DNA from: an uncultured Coprococcus sp.
GTDB lineage: Bacteria; Bacillota_A; Clostridia; Lachnospirales; Lachnospiraceae
Reading direction: 5' to 3'
Length of the DNA stretch: 17,350 nt
Assembly: GCA_900767685.1 (NCBI GenBank)
Contig: CAAGAB010000273.1
Span: 1 to 17,350, forward strand
The translations under genes and the position numbers were made by a program. The number at the start of each line of letters is the position of its first letter. The stretch's first letter is position 1. The notes under the pieces were generated by a model. It saw nothing but the letters and a program-made list of their open reading frames with translations, was not told where the DNA came from and searched no databases. Of this stretch, positions 8,052 to 15,150 are shown one piece after another.

Positions 8052-8074
8052 TGGGGTCAGGTACCTCCGTCCCC
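8052..8074 (+). repeat. Partial or degenerate third copy of the palindromic element
   Basis: The 3' half CAGGTACCTCCGTCCCC is identical to the other two copies. The 5' arm is reduced to TGGGGT, losing most of the palindrome. It sits 10 nt after copy 2 in tandem, directly upstream of the next promoter. Confidence 0.65.
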
Positions 8075-8083
8075 AAAGGGAGT

Positions 8084-8112
8084 TTGCATTACAGCCGTTT
8101 TGTATATATAAT
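8084..8112 (+). promoter_or_regulatory. Promoter of the DUF4097 gene and downstream operon
   Basis: TTGCAT (8084-8089), a 17-bp spacer and a perfect TATAAT (8107-8112). The start of transcription would fall near 8119, almost touching the ribosome binding site ACGGAGGT at 8121-8128, so the leader is very short. Confidence 0.7.
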
Positions 8113-8135
8113 GGAAAAGAACGGAGGTATGGATA

Positions 8136-9071
8136 TTGAAAGCAGCCAAATGGATAATGCGTGCTATAATAGTTCTTGTTGTATGCGCTATAGCAGGTAT
8201 AACAGTGACTTCGGCGGTGCTGGGATATAAAGCAGGCAGGGAGGTAAAAGAAGAAAAAAAGGCGAATGCAAAGAGTTCATATGAGGAAAAGACGGCTGAT
8301 ATAAAAGAGCTGTTTAACAATATAAGTATACAGGCGGCAAATGATATGGATGTGAATCTTCAGTCGTCATCAGATGGAAAATGTCATGTATATTATTATG
8401 ATTCAGATCAGGTGACACATTCAGTGTATGTTGAGGATGATATCCTGGTGATAACTTGTGATGATGAGAGAACATTTGGCTCGGATATAGGATTTGGGGA
8501 AGATCCCTATATAACTGTTGAACTGCCGTCAAGGCAATATGATCAAATAAGTGTGGTGTCTGGTTCAGGCCAGATTTCGGCGAGTCAGTCGCTCAGATGT
8601 CAGAACCTGGAGGTGACCGAAAGAACAGGAAATCTCTATCTTGTTAATGTCGAGGCGGACACTGTGAGGCTTGCCAGTGAGTCTGGCGATGTGAGTCTTG
8701 CAACAATGAGCGTGAGAAATCTCTATTATGATGGAAATAGTGGGGATCTTTCGGTTATAAATGTCGCAGCGGACAATCTTCGGTTCAGCGTCGGTGATGG
8801 AAAGTTTGAGGGATATAACCTGTTTGCAAACAGTACATCTGCTTACAAATCTCAAAAAGGAGACATATATGTGGAGGGCTGTGACAGTCCGACATTTGTG
8901 TTCGATTCGATAAAGGGAGACATAAACGCTACACTTTTATCGTCCAAAAGGATTGCTGCACGCACGCAGAGCGGAGACATAAATATACCTGAAATATCAG
9001 AAAATTATAATGGAAATTGTGTTGTAACCACAGATTCCGGAGACATCACGATCAAGTATGTAGAGGAATAA
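8136..9071 (+). CDS. Membrane-anchored DUF4097-type beta-solenoid protein
   Basis: Translation starts at TTG 8136: the strong ACGGAGGT lies 7 nt upstream, and the ATG at 8129 is in a different, soon-closed frame. The 311-residue product has one membrane span near the N-terminus (about residues 7-30), then a charged linker, then an outward-facing beta-rich domain. The C-terminal half repeats a short strand-turn unit about every 17-20 residues: RTGNLYL, ESGDVSL, NSGDLSV, QKGDIYV, IKGDINA, QSGDINI, DSGDITI. This SGD(I/V/L) periodicity is the hallmark of DUF4097 (putative adhesin / LiaX-like) proteins and predicts a right-handed beta-helix or similar solenoid. In other Firmicutes such proteins are linked to envelope-stress systems, but no two-component or LiaF-like gene lies nearby, so that role is unproven. 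The next gene begins 2 nt after its stop. Confidence 0.8.
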   Translation: MKAAKWIMRAIIVLVVCAIAGITVTSAVLGYKAGREVKEEKKANAKSSYEEKTADIKELFNNISIQAANDMDVNLQSSSDGKCHVYYYDSDQVTHSVYVEDDILVITCDDERTFGSDIGFGEDPYITVELPSRQYDQISVVSGSGQISASQSLRCQNLEVTERTGNLYLVNVEADTVRLASESGDVSLATMSVRNLYYDGNSGDLSVINVAADNLRFSVGDGKFEGYNLFANSTSAYKSQKGDIYVEGCDSPTFVFDSIKGDINATLLSSKRIAARTQSGDINIPEISENYNGNCVVTTDSGDITIKYVEE

Positions 9072-9073
9072 AA

Positions 9074-9604
9074 ATGAAACTGGAATTTATAAATGCAGAA
9101 AAATATAAGAAGCAGGTCAGACAGTTGTTTATTTCAGCGTTTCCAAGGGAAGAGAGACCGCCGATGTGGATGCTGATAAGAAGATGCCGACAGGGGAAAG
9201 CTCAGTTCTGTGCGGTGCTTGATGGAGATAGATTTGTTGGACTTATCTATGTGATAGGAAATGACAGGGTGAAGACTTTGATGTTTCTTGCGATAGCAGA
9301 AGATGCCAGAGATGGTGGCTATGGCTCAGAGATACTCAGATGTGTGCATCAAAAATATAAAAATACAAAAATGTTTCTTAATATAGAGCCCCTTGATAAA
9401 GATGCTCCAAACTATGATCAAAGATGTAGGAGAAAGGCGTTTTACAACAGGAATGGTATGGATTTGCTTGATTATCAGGTGAGGGAGGCTGGCGTCACAT
9501 ATGAAATGCTCACATATGGAGAATATGTTACTAAGCAGGAATATGAGGAAGTCATGACAGAAATGTATGGCTCTCTTCTATATAAAATAATAAAACGCAT
9601 GTGA
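9074..9604 (+). CDS. GNAT-family N-acetyltransferase
   Basis: This is a 176-residue acetyl-CoA-dependent acyltransferase of unknown substrate. The acetyl-CoA binding motif A is visible in LAIAEDARDGGYGSEILR (about residues 73-90; R/Q-x-x-G-x-G/A form). It is followed by a beta strand with NIEPLDKDAPN, and then the typical late segment in which RKAFYNRNGMDLLDYQV corresponds to the A/N-x-x-F-Y-x-x-x-G-F signature. The ATG at 9074 is preferred over an upstream in-frame GTG/ATG because it is preceded by AGAGGA and starts the conserved fold. It lies 2 nt after the DUF4097 gene and its TGA touches the next frame, so the three genes look co-transcribed. Protein versus small-molecule substrate cannot be told. 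Confidence 0.85.
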   Translation: MKLEFINAEKYKKQVRQLFISAFPREERPPMWMLIRRCRQGKAQFCAVLDGDRFVGLIYVIGNDRVKTLMFLAIAEDARDGGYGSEILRCVHQKYKNTKMFLNIEPLDKDAPNYDQRCRRKAFYNRNGMDLLDYQVREAGVTYEMLTYGEYVTKQEYEEVMTEMYGSLLYKIIKRM

Positions 9605-9633
9605 TGAATGAGAATGGAAAAGAGGAAGATATA

Positions 9634-10458
9634 ATGAAGGTAAAAATAGTACAGAAAAAGGACGAGTATTCAATGGAGTACAATGTGGGAGATATTCTTG
9701 AAGTTGACAGTACATGGTATGGTGGCGTGACAGTGCTTGGAAAGACAGGAGTTCCGGTGTCTATCGACAAGGATGAGTACGAGGAGATTCAGTCGGCTGA
9801 AGCAACTGCACAGAATGCGGCAGAAAAAGTGGATAGAGCAGAACAGGAAGAGTCTTATGAAGGTGGTATGAAACCGAAAGGTGCAGGAGTTTCAACTGAG
9901 AAGTTTGGACATCTGGTAGAGATAGAACAAGAGGTTCGTGGTGCGGTCCGAGATCTCATGGCTGTGGCGAATCTTGAGCCTGGAGATGTGCTTGTAGTTG
10001 GCTGTTCATCCAGCGAAGTTGCAAATATGAGGATAGGTTCATTTTCTAGTGAGGAGATTGGCAAATGCATAGCATCTGCGATACTTGATGAACTGGCTGG
10101 AACAGGAATATACATGGCAGCTCAGTGTTGTGAGCATCTGAATAGAGCGATAATAATCGAGAAAGAATATGCGAAGGAGAATAGGATCCCTATAGTGAAT
10201 GTCGTGCCGCAGCTAAAAGCGGGAGGTTCATTTGCAACAGCAGCATATGCAGATATGAAAGCCCCTGTTGCGATCGAACATATACAGGCTCAGGCTGGAA
10301 TTGATATCGGAGATACTCTGATAGGTATGCATCTTGCACCGGTGGCTGTTCCGGTTAGAACAGAGCACAGCATGGTTGGCGAAGCACATGTGGTCATGGC
10401 GAGAACCAGAGCAAAGTATATAGGTGGAATAAGAGCGGAATACAGAGAAGATATATAA
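9634..10458 (+). CDS. TIGR01440/YwlG-family (DUF436) protein with N-terminal extension
   Basis: Residues about 94-274 match the TIGR01440 family (B. subtilis YwlG type) over its full usual length of about 180: EIEQEVRGAVRDLM, EPGDVLVVGCSSSEV, GTGIYMAAQCCEHLNRA, PQLKAGGSFATAAY, HIQAQAGIDIGDTLIGMHL, GEAHVVMARTRAKYIGG. The molecular function of the family is not established. Ahead of it lie about 50 residues of a compact, beta-rich segment (EYNVGDILEVDSTWYGGVTV), then an Ala/Glu-rich linker of about 40 residues, which the standard family lacks. The start at 9634 is preferred because AGAGGAAG precedes it; in-frame GTG/ATG codons at 9601/9604 overlap the acetyltransferase stop and would add 11 residues. 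It is the third gene of the probable 8136-11271 operon. Confidence 0.8.
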   Translation: MKVKIVQKKDEYSMEYNVGDILEVDSTWYGGVTVLGKTGVPVSIDKDEYEEIQSAEATAQNAAEKVDRAEQEESYEGGMKPKGAGVSTEKFGHLVEIEQEVRGAVRDLMAVANLEPGDVLVVGCSSSEVANMRIGSFSSEEIGKCIASAILDELAGTGIYMAAQCCEHLNRAIIIEKEYAKENRIPIVNVVPQLKAGGSFATAAYADMKAPVAIEHIQAQAGIDIGDTLIGMHLAPVAVPVRTEHSMVGEAHVVMARTRAKYIGGIRAEYREDI

Positions 10459-10524
10459 TAAAGACATGTAGAGCCCAGACGCCTGTGCTTGAAAGAGATT
10501 TATATTTATATAAGGAGAGACAGC

Positions 10525-11271
10525 ATGTACGATAACATAATATTTGACCTATACGGAACACTTATAGACATACATACAGATGAGGAAGATATAGCAGTAT
10601 GGAAGCAAATGTGTGAATTTTATGCCCGGTATGGCGTTAAGTATAATCCGGCGGGACTCAGATCCAGATATAAGAGACAGGTGAGGCGTGCTGAACAAGC
10701 CATGGCAAAGAAAAAATATAAATTCCCAGAGATACAGATTCTTGATGTGTTTGAGCAATTGACAAAAAAGAAAGATCAGGATGCTGATGAATGTGCTGAA
10801 CTTACAGTGAAAGCTGCGCAGGAGTTCAGACGGATATCCACGGAGTATATAAGGCTTTATCCTGGAGTAAAGGAAATGCTTGAAAAGCTTTGTGATGCTG
10901 GGAAAAAACTATATGTCCTTTCCAATGCTCAGAGAGTTTTCACACTGCCTGAGATTCAGAAACTTGGAATAGAAGGATACTTTACAGACATATCACTGTC
11001 TTCAGACTTTGGCGCAATGAAGCCGGATGCGACATTTTATCAGCAGATGCTTGACAGAAACCACATCAATCCGAACAGAACAATAATGGTTGGAAATGAT
11101 GCGGTATGTGATATCATGGCGGCGAGACAGGCGAGACTTCATACTTGTTATATCCATTCAAATATCTCTCCAGTGGATGATGTAGAAAGAAACATAAAGG
11201 CTGACATCATGTTGGAAAAATCTGATATGGCAGAGCTTTGCGAAAAGCTGTTGGGCAGTGGACAGGAATGA
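10525..11271 (+). CDS. HAD-superfamily hydrolase
   Basis: This is a 248-residue cytoplasmic hydrolase with all four HAD motifs: motif I FDLYGTL with nucleophile Asp8, motif II VLSNAQ with Ser133, motif III Lys166 in GAMKPDATFY, and motif IV MVGNDAVCDIMAA with Asp192/Asp196. An alpha-helical cap fills residues about 15-110, as in class-I-capped (HAD-IA) members. The +2 residue of motif I is Tyr instead of the Asp used as general acid by most HAD phosphatases; this DxYGT form is seen in haloacid dehalogenases and in many uncharacterised Firmicutes HADs, so the reaction is uncertain. The ATG at 10525 follows AAGGAGA (10512-10518); an in-frame upstream start at 10489 lacks a site. It ends 19 nt from the end of the convergent panD. 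Confidence 0.88.
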   Translation: MYDNIIFDLYGTLIDIHTDEEDIAVWKQMCEFYARYGVKYNPAGLRSRYKRQVRRAEQAMAKKKYKFPEIQILDVFEQLTKKKDQDADECAELTVKAAQEFRRISTEYIRLYPGVKEMLEKLCDAGKKLYVLSNAQRVFTLPEIQKLGIEGYFTDISLSSDFGAMKPDATFYQQMLDRNHINPNRTIMVGNDAVCDIMAARQARLHTCYIHSNISPVDDVERNIKADIMLEKSDMAELCEKLLGSGQE

Positions 11272-11290
11272 TGGAACGGATACTTTGTGT

Positions 11291-11677
11291 TTAATTGAAC
11301 AGTTCACCGTGCTTTTCGTAATCAGTTATTCTGGATATGGAATTGTCGTCATTCACGAAAACTACCTTTGGAGTGTGGCTTTTGGCTTCCTCAGGGGTCA
11401 TAGACGCATAGCACATGAGGATTATGTGGTCACCAAGCTGAACCTGTCTGGCTGCTGCTCCATTCAGACACATAACGCCAGATCCTGGCTCGCCAGCAAT
11501 GGTGTATGTTTCGAAACGATTGCCGTTTTCTATATCTACTATCTGAACAAGCTCATATTCAAGAATTCCCGCAGCTTTCAGAAGCTCAGAATCTACGGTA
11601 ATACTTCCAACATAGTTAAGCTCGGCTTGAGTTACAACAGCTCTGTGAATTTTGCTCTTTAACATTGTGATATTCAT
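11291..11677 (-). CDS. panD: Aspartate 1-decarboxylase PanD (proenzyme)
   Basis: This pyruvoyl enzyme converts L-aspartate to beta-alanine for pantothenate and coenzyme A. The start at 11677 gives 128 residues, the usual size, and puts every key residue at the E. coli number: Lys9, the self-cleavage pair Gly24-Ser25 (NYVGSITVD), Arg54 and Tyr58 ([10 protein letters not shown]), and the conserved LNGAAAR at 71-77. The longer frame beginning at 11728 lacks a ribosome binding site and adds 17 unrelated residues, whereas AGAAAGG precedes 11677. After cleavage, Ser25 becomes the pyruvoyl group. panB and panC are not adjacent. The gene is convergent with the HAD gene with no clear terminator in the 19-nt gap, so the transcripts may run into each other. 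Confidence 0.95.
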   Translation of the reverse strand: MNITMLKSKIHRAVVTQAELNYVGSITVDSELLKAAGILEYELVQIVDIENGNRFETYTIAGEPGSGVMCLNGAAARQVQLGDHIILMCYASMTPEEAKSHTPKVVFVNDDNSISRITDYEKHGELFN

Positions 11678-11773
11678 TAGTTTTGCCTTTCTGCTGCCAC
11701 CTGAAACGAACCTGGCAGTCTGGTCCATTTTATTTGCTATTATTAATGAAGATAACTTGTTTATAAAATAAAA

Positions 11774-11813
11774 AAGGGTATTAGCTTAATGATCAAAATA
11801 TCTTATATACCCT
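11774..11813 (-). terminator. Hairpin plus T-run in the panD leader (possible attenuator)
   Basis: On the minus strand AGGGTAT (11813-11807) and ATACCCT (11781-11775) pair exactly around a 25-nt AT-rich loop and are followed by a run of T residues, about 100 nt before the panD start. It would lie early in a transcript from the weak promoter noted at 11827-11857. The 7-bp stem with a long loop makes function uncertain. Confidence 0.3.
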
Positions 11814-11826
11814 AGTGTTTGTCGCA

Positions 11827-11857
11827 ATTATAATATCATAAATTGACGATATTGCAA
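11827..11857 (-). promoter_or_regulatory. Possible panD promoter (minus strand)
   Basis: On the minus strand TTGCAA (11857-11852) and TATAAT (11832-11827) are separated by 19 bp, which is longer than ideal. It faces away from the plus-strand promoter at 11843-11870 and overlaps it. Confidence 0.35.
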
Positions 11858-11870
11858 CAGGAAATAAAAT
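11843..11870 (+). promoter_or_regulatory. Probable promoter of the hydrolase-methyltransferase gene
   Basis: TTGACG (11843-11848), a 16-bp spacer and TAAAAT (11865-11870). The leader would be about 80 nt. The promoter overlaps the divergent panD promoter candidate, so the two genes could compete for polymerase. Confidence 0.45.
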
Positions 11871-11958
11871 CATTTCTTGATTATGTAGGGCACATGTGCA
11901 AAAATAATTGCAGGAGAATGCAGGCCGCAATGTCGGGTGATAGAGGGAAAGGTGTGTA

Positions 11959-13710
11959 ATGGGAAGTCAGAATTATTTAAGCATGGCATTTGAAAAACTG
12001 GGGCATATCATGCTTGATGACGTGAGGATGAAAGCTTCAGATATATATAAATTGTCGATAAAAAAACAGAATAAGCAAGACTATAACCCTCCGGCATACA
12101 ACGAGAATAAGATAAATATCCGTTCGGTATTTGAAAAAGGTGGGATGTGTTTTTATGTGACTCCGAAGACACAGAACGCAAAAAAAGTGAAAGAATATTT
12201 TTTCTATCTGCATGGTGGTGGGTTCGTTTCGCAGATAAGTCACAATGAGTGGAGATTTGTTCTTGATACAGTTGAAAGCACAGGGTATGGTGCGGTTGTA
12301 CCGATATATCCGATCGCACCGGAGCACTCCGTAAAAGAGGCTGTGGATATGCTGTCGGGAGCATATGAGAAGCTTTGCGAGAAAGAGGCAACGGACAGAA
12401 TAGTGTTACTCGGCAATTCATCGGGGGCATGTCTGGCATTGTCTACGGCAATCCGGTTATGGCAAAACGGAATCAGAAGACCCGACAAGCTTGTTCTTTG
12501 CTCGCCAGTGCTCGACACAGAGTTTACGGACACGGAGCTGGAGAGGGAGATGAGCGACCGCCACAGATTTGTATATGGCTACTATTATACGGCGGAGATA
12601 AGAAGCTTCCTGAGACAGTACTGGGTGAAAGAATCAAAAGGATGTATGGATCTGACGAGCCCTGTATATTCGGATCTGACCGATATATGTGACGAGATGA
12701 CGATATTTACAGTGGACGGAGATATGCTTAATTGCTATGCAAGAAAACTGTATGATAACGTAAAAAGGACGAGTACTAAGGTCAATTTTTATCAGTATTA
12801 TTCAGTTGTACATGATTACTTTGAGCATCCGCACATACCTGAGTGCAAGGCTATAATGAAGAAGGTAGTTGAGAGCGTAAAAGGAGACTCTGATTTTGTG
12901 CCTGCGGATATCGAGAACGATATATGGTGCAGGGCGATGATGGCAGAGCGTTATCCAAAGCTTTACGAGGATATGGAATCTATCAGGCTGGCTGACAAGA
13001 TTGGGATTGAACACAAGAACAGAAATTCCCAGTATACATTCTATGACAGAATAGTTATCATGGAGAGGCTGGTTGCTATGGACAGGCGCGTGAGGAATTT
13101 TATCAATAGATATGCAGATGGGATAGTGGTCAATGTGGGTTCGGAACTTGATACGATGTTCAGCCGAATGGATAATGGGCGCATAAAATGGTTTAATGTG
13201 GATTTGCCAGAGAGAATCGAACTCCGCAGAAAATATATGGATACGCGTGACAGGGAGATCAATATCGGCGATAACATATTTGATTACAGATGGCTTGATC
13301 AGATATCAAAACCGATGGATACTGCGATATTATTTGTTCTATATGATATGACAAAGTATTTTAACAAGGAGAGATTCAGAGAATTCCTTGATGCGGTATG
13401 GCACAAATACCCTGGTGCAGAGGTGGTATTTGATGCAAAAAATTCAGTGGCAAAACACATGTGGAACAGAAGTGTGTTTATGGGAAGAAATAAAGGTACA
13501 ATGTTGAGATTCAGTATAGATAACTGTACAAGTCTTATGTATGATTGGAATATAAAATATAAAATATTGTACGACAGCACTATATTTAACGGTGACGATC
13601 TGGAAAGAATGATATCATCCAGGGAAGCCGGAAAGTTCAGACATTCGATCAAGCATAAATATGACAAGATTGTACATCTGCGTCTGGGAACGGAACACTT
13701 CCTTGTCTGA
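11959..13710 (+). CDS. Fusion of alpha/beta-hydrolase (HSL type) and LCM/PPM1-like methyltransferase
   Basis: This is one uninterrupted 583-residue protein with two enzymatic halves. Residues about 60-310 form an alpha/beta-hydrolase of the hormone-sensitive lipase type: oxyanion loop HGGG (85-88), nucleophile elbow GNSSG with Ser154, probable acid Asp255 in VDGDML, and His285 in VHDYF. Residues about 355-540 resemble the class I SAM-dependent methyltransferases of the leucine carboxyl methyltransferase (PPM1/LCM) family: VMERL-like lead-in, a motif I VVNVGSELDTMFSRM (390-404), the acidic VDLPERIELRRKYM (414-427), and VLYDMTKYF (460-468), which takes the place of the family's EGvlmYL segment. 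No signal peptide or membrane span, so cytoplasmic. Start: ATG at 11959 after GGGAAAGG. Substrates are unknown. A hydrolase that could remove an ester and a transferase that could make one in the same chain is notable. It stands alone, with no clear terminator after it. Confidence 0.8.
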   Translation: MGSQNYLSMAFEKLGHIMLDDVRMKASDIYKLSIKKQNKQDYNPPAYNENKINIRSVFEKGGMCFYVTPKTQNAKKVKEYFFYLHGGGFVSQISHNEWRFVLDTVESTGYGAVVPIYPIAPEHSVKEAVDMLSGAYEKLCEKEATDRIVLLGNSSGACLALSTAIRLWQNGIRRPDKLVLCSPVLDTEFTDTELEREMSDRHRFVYGYYYTAEIRSFLRQYWVKESKGCMDLTSPVYSDLTDICDEMTIFTVDGDMLNCYARKLYDNVKRTSTKVNFYQYYSVVHDYFEHPHIPECKAIMKKVVESVKGDSDFVPADIENDIWCRAMMAERYPKLYEDMESIRLADKIGIEHKNRNSQYTFYDRIVIMERLVAMDRRVRNFINRYADGIVVNVGSELDTMFSRMDNGRIKWFNVDLPERIELRRKYMDTRDREINIGDNIFDYRWLDQISKPMDTAILFVLYDMTKYFNKERFREFLDAVWHKYPGAEVVFDAKNSVAKHMWNRSVFMGRNKGTMLRFSIDNCTSLMYDWNIKYKILYDSTIFNGDDLERMISSREAGKFRHSIKHKYDKIVHLRLGTEHFLV

Positions 13711-13831
13711 GATTCTTTGGCGTAGCTGACCTGCGACCGGCTGTGTAAGCTTGAAAACAAGAGAATGCCGCGGTTATGTGAGACTGCCTGCTATATGTCA
13801 GGAAAATTAATACGACTATCGTTCTTTATGA

Positions 13832-13840
13832 TGGTACAAT
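13832..13840 (+). promoter_or_regulatory. Extended -10 promoter of the GH25 gene
   Basis: TGGTACAAT is a TGn extended -10 element with TACAAT at 13835-13840; only a poor -35 lies upstream. Transcription from here would place the 13-bp repeat array inside a leader of about 230 nt. The 364-nt interval 13711-14074 otherwise shows only weak 4-bp hairpins and no gene. Confidence 0.4.
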
Positions 13841-13925
13841 AATAGCGCAATAGCTGCAAGTGCGACAGAGAGCATACAAATACAGACTCGGCAAATATAG
13901 ACTCAGACAGAAAATATATCAACAA

Positions 13926-14042
13926 AGCATATAAAGAAGATATATAAAGAAAACGCATAAAGAAAACGCATAGAGAAAACACATAGAGAAGACACATAAA
14001 GAGAGTACATAAAGAAAGTACATAAAGAAAATATACAAAGAC
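13926..14042 (+). repeat. Minisatellite: nine tandem 13-bp units in the GH25 leader
   Basis: Nine consecutive units of 13 bp with a core close to RCATAAAGAA; for example AACGCATAAAGAA (13952), AACGCATAGAGAA (13965), AACACATAGAGAA (13978), and AGTACATAAAGAA twice (14004 and 14017). Outer units are more diverged. The array is purine-rich on the plus strand. Thirteen is not a multiple of three, which argues against a coding repeat on either strand. Confidence 0.85.
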
Positions 14043-14074
14043 ACAAAAGCTAGACAGAAAGAGACGGTATCATT

Positions 14075-15043
14075 ATGGATAGAACTCAGGTGATAAAGTT
14101 TACCAGAAACTGGTGCGTTCTGGTTGGCATTGTATGCCTGATAGCAGGAATCATCATAGGAATATTAATAGGTCGATCGTGGGGGTTAACCACTTCAAAG
14201 GCCTCCCCGGACGCGGCGTATGAAGCCGGTTATACAATAGATGATTCAGATATAACAAGCAGTATTTATGAGAATTACTGGAATTATATTCCTACAGCAT
14301 ATATCAATGTCGGTGATCTTGGGCCGGATGCGCTGTTGTATAAGATAAGTGACAAAGTGGAGAGGAATAACCTTGACACGGAACGCTTTTACACAGGTGA
14401 TGACGGCTATATGCATTACAGTGATGACAATATAAAAGACACACTTGTCGGAGTTGATCTATCAACATTTCAGGGGGATATAGACTGGGAGACATTATCA
14501 GCCAATAAAGATATAGATTTTGTTATGCTGCGTGTCGGATTTCGCGGATATACGGAGGGTGGTCTTATGCTTGACTCAAGCTTTGAGACCAACAAAGAGG
14601 CAGTGATCAAATATAAAGTACCGACAGGATTGTATTTTTTCACCCAGGCAATAACATATGACGAAGGCGTGGAGGAAGCAAAGTTTGTACTTAAGCAGAT
14701 AGGCAAGATGAAGGTTACATACCCGATAGTTATAGATTCGGAGCTTATAGGCGATGATGAGGCGCGGGGCGATAACGCTGATAATGATCAGAGAACAGAT
14801 GGAATAGTAGGGTTCTGCGAGACGATAAAGGCAGCGGGATATACGCCTATGATATATGCCAGTCGAAATATGTTTGCACAGTGCCTTGACATGGACAGAC
14901 TTGGAGACTATGAGCTGTGGCTTGCTCACTATGCGAATGTTCCCAATTTTCCATACAAATATACAGGATGGCAGTATACGGAATCGGGAAGTGTCGATGG
15001 CATATATGGAGATGTCGATTTGAATCTTTGGTTCAAAGACTGA
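14075..15043 (+). CDS. Membrane-anchored GH25 lysozyme (1,4-beta-N-acetylmuramidase)
   Basis: This enzyme is expected to hydrolyse the MurNAc-GlcNAc glycan bond of peptidoglycan outside the cell. In the 322-residue protein a short basic N-terminus precedes one membrane span (about residues 13-35), then a linker of about 85 residues, then a GH25 domain from about 122 to the end. The catalytic strands are clear: GVDLSTFQGDIDW with Asp128, VMLRVGFRG, GLYFFTQA, YPIVIDSE with Asp221 and Glu223, and the closing WQYTESGSVDGIYGDVDLN. There is no cleavage site after the span, so it is likely an integral anchor. The ATG at 14075 gives this topology, though only a weak purine-rich ribosome binding site precedes it. 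The leader contains the 13-bp repeat array. It is followed, 104 nt later, by an amidase gene. Confidence 0.92.
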   Translation: MDRTQVIKFTRNWCVLVGIVCLIAGIIIGILIGRSWGLTTSKASPDAAYEAGYTIDDSDITSSIYENYWNYIPTAYINVGDLGPDALLYKISDKVERNNLDTERFYTGDDGYMHYSDDNIKDTLVGVDLSTFQGDIDWETLSANKDIDFVMLRVGFRGYTEGGLMLDSSFETNKEAVIKYKVPTGLYFFTQAITYDEGVEEAKFVLKQIGKMKVTYPIVIDSELIGDDEARGDNADNDQRTDGIVGFCETIKAAGYTPMIYASRNMFAQCLDMDRLGDYELWLAHYANVPNFPYKYTGWQYTESGSVDGIYGDVDLNLWFKD

Positions 15044-15076
15044 TAAAAACAAATATAAATCCGGCAGATAAGCCAT

Positions 15077-15106
15077 AAGTTCTTGAATTGCAAGTTCTTG
15101 AATCAA
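15077..15106 (+). repeat. Two-copy 12-bp direct repeat between the GH25 and amidase genes
   Basis: AAGTTCTTGAAT occurs twice, 15 bp apart start to start. No function is evident. Confidence 0.6.
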
Positions 15107-15115
15107 AAGCCGTTA

Positions 15116-15150
15116 CATAATATATAGAAAAATGGAATATATATATTATG
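15116..15150 (+). promoter_or_regulatory. 11-bp inverted repeat covering the amidase start codon
   Basis: CATAATATATA (15116-15126) and TATATATTATG (15140-15150) are exact reverse complements with a 13-nt loop. The second arm ends with the ATG start codon of the amidase gene, and the only weak purine stretch is in the loop. In RNA this would hide the start codon. Confidence 0.5.

Noticed and set aside
11258..11662. Plus-strand 134-residue frame opposite panD
   Set aside because: The minus strand encodes a PanD with all catalytic residues at the canonical positions; this is the shadow.
13791..13997. Minus-strand 68-residue frame rich in Leu/Phe/Tyr
   Set aside because: It is the translation of the 13-bp minisatellite, whose unit is not a multiple of three; no ribosome binding site and no conserved features.
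13926..14042. CRISPR array
   Set aside because: Units are 13 bp head to tail with no unique spacers and no cas genes.
14576..15106. Minus-strand 176-residue frame opposite the lysozyme gene
   Set aside because: Overlaps the clear GH25 coding region, low-complexity composition, no ribosome binding site.
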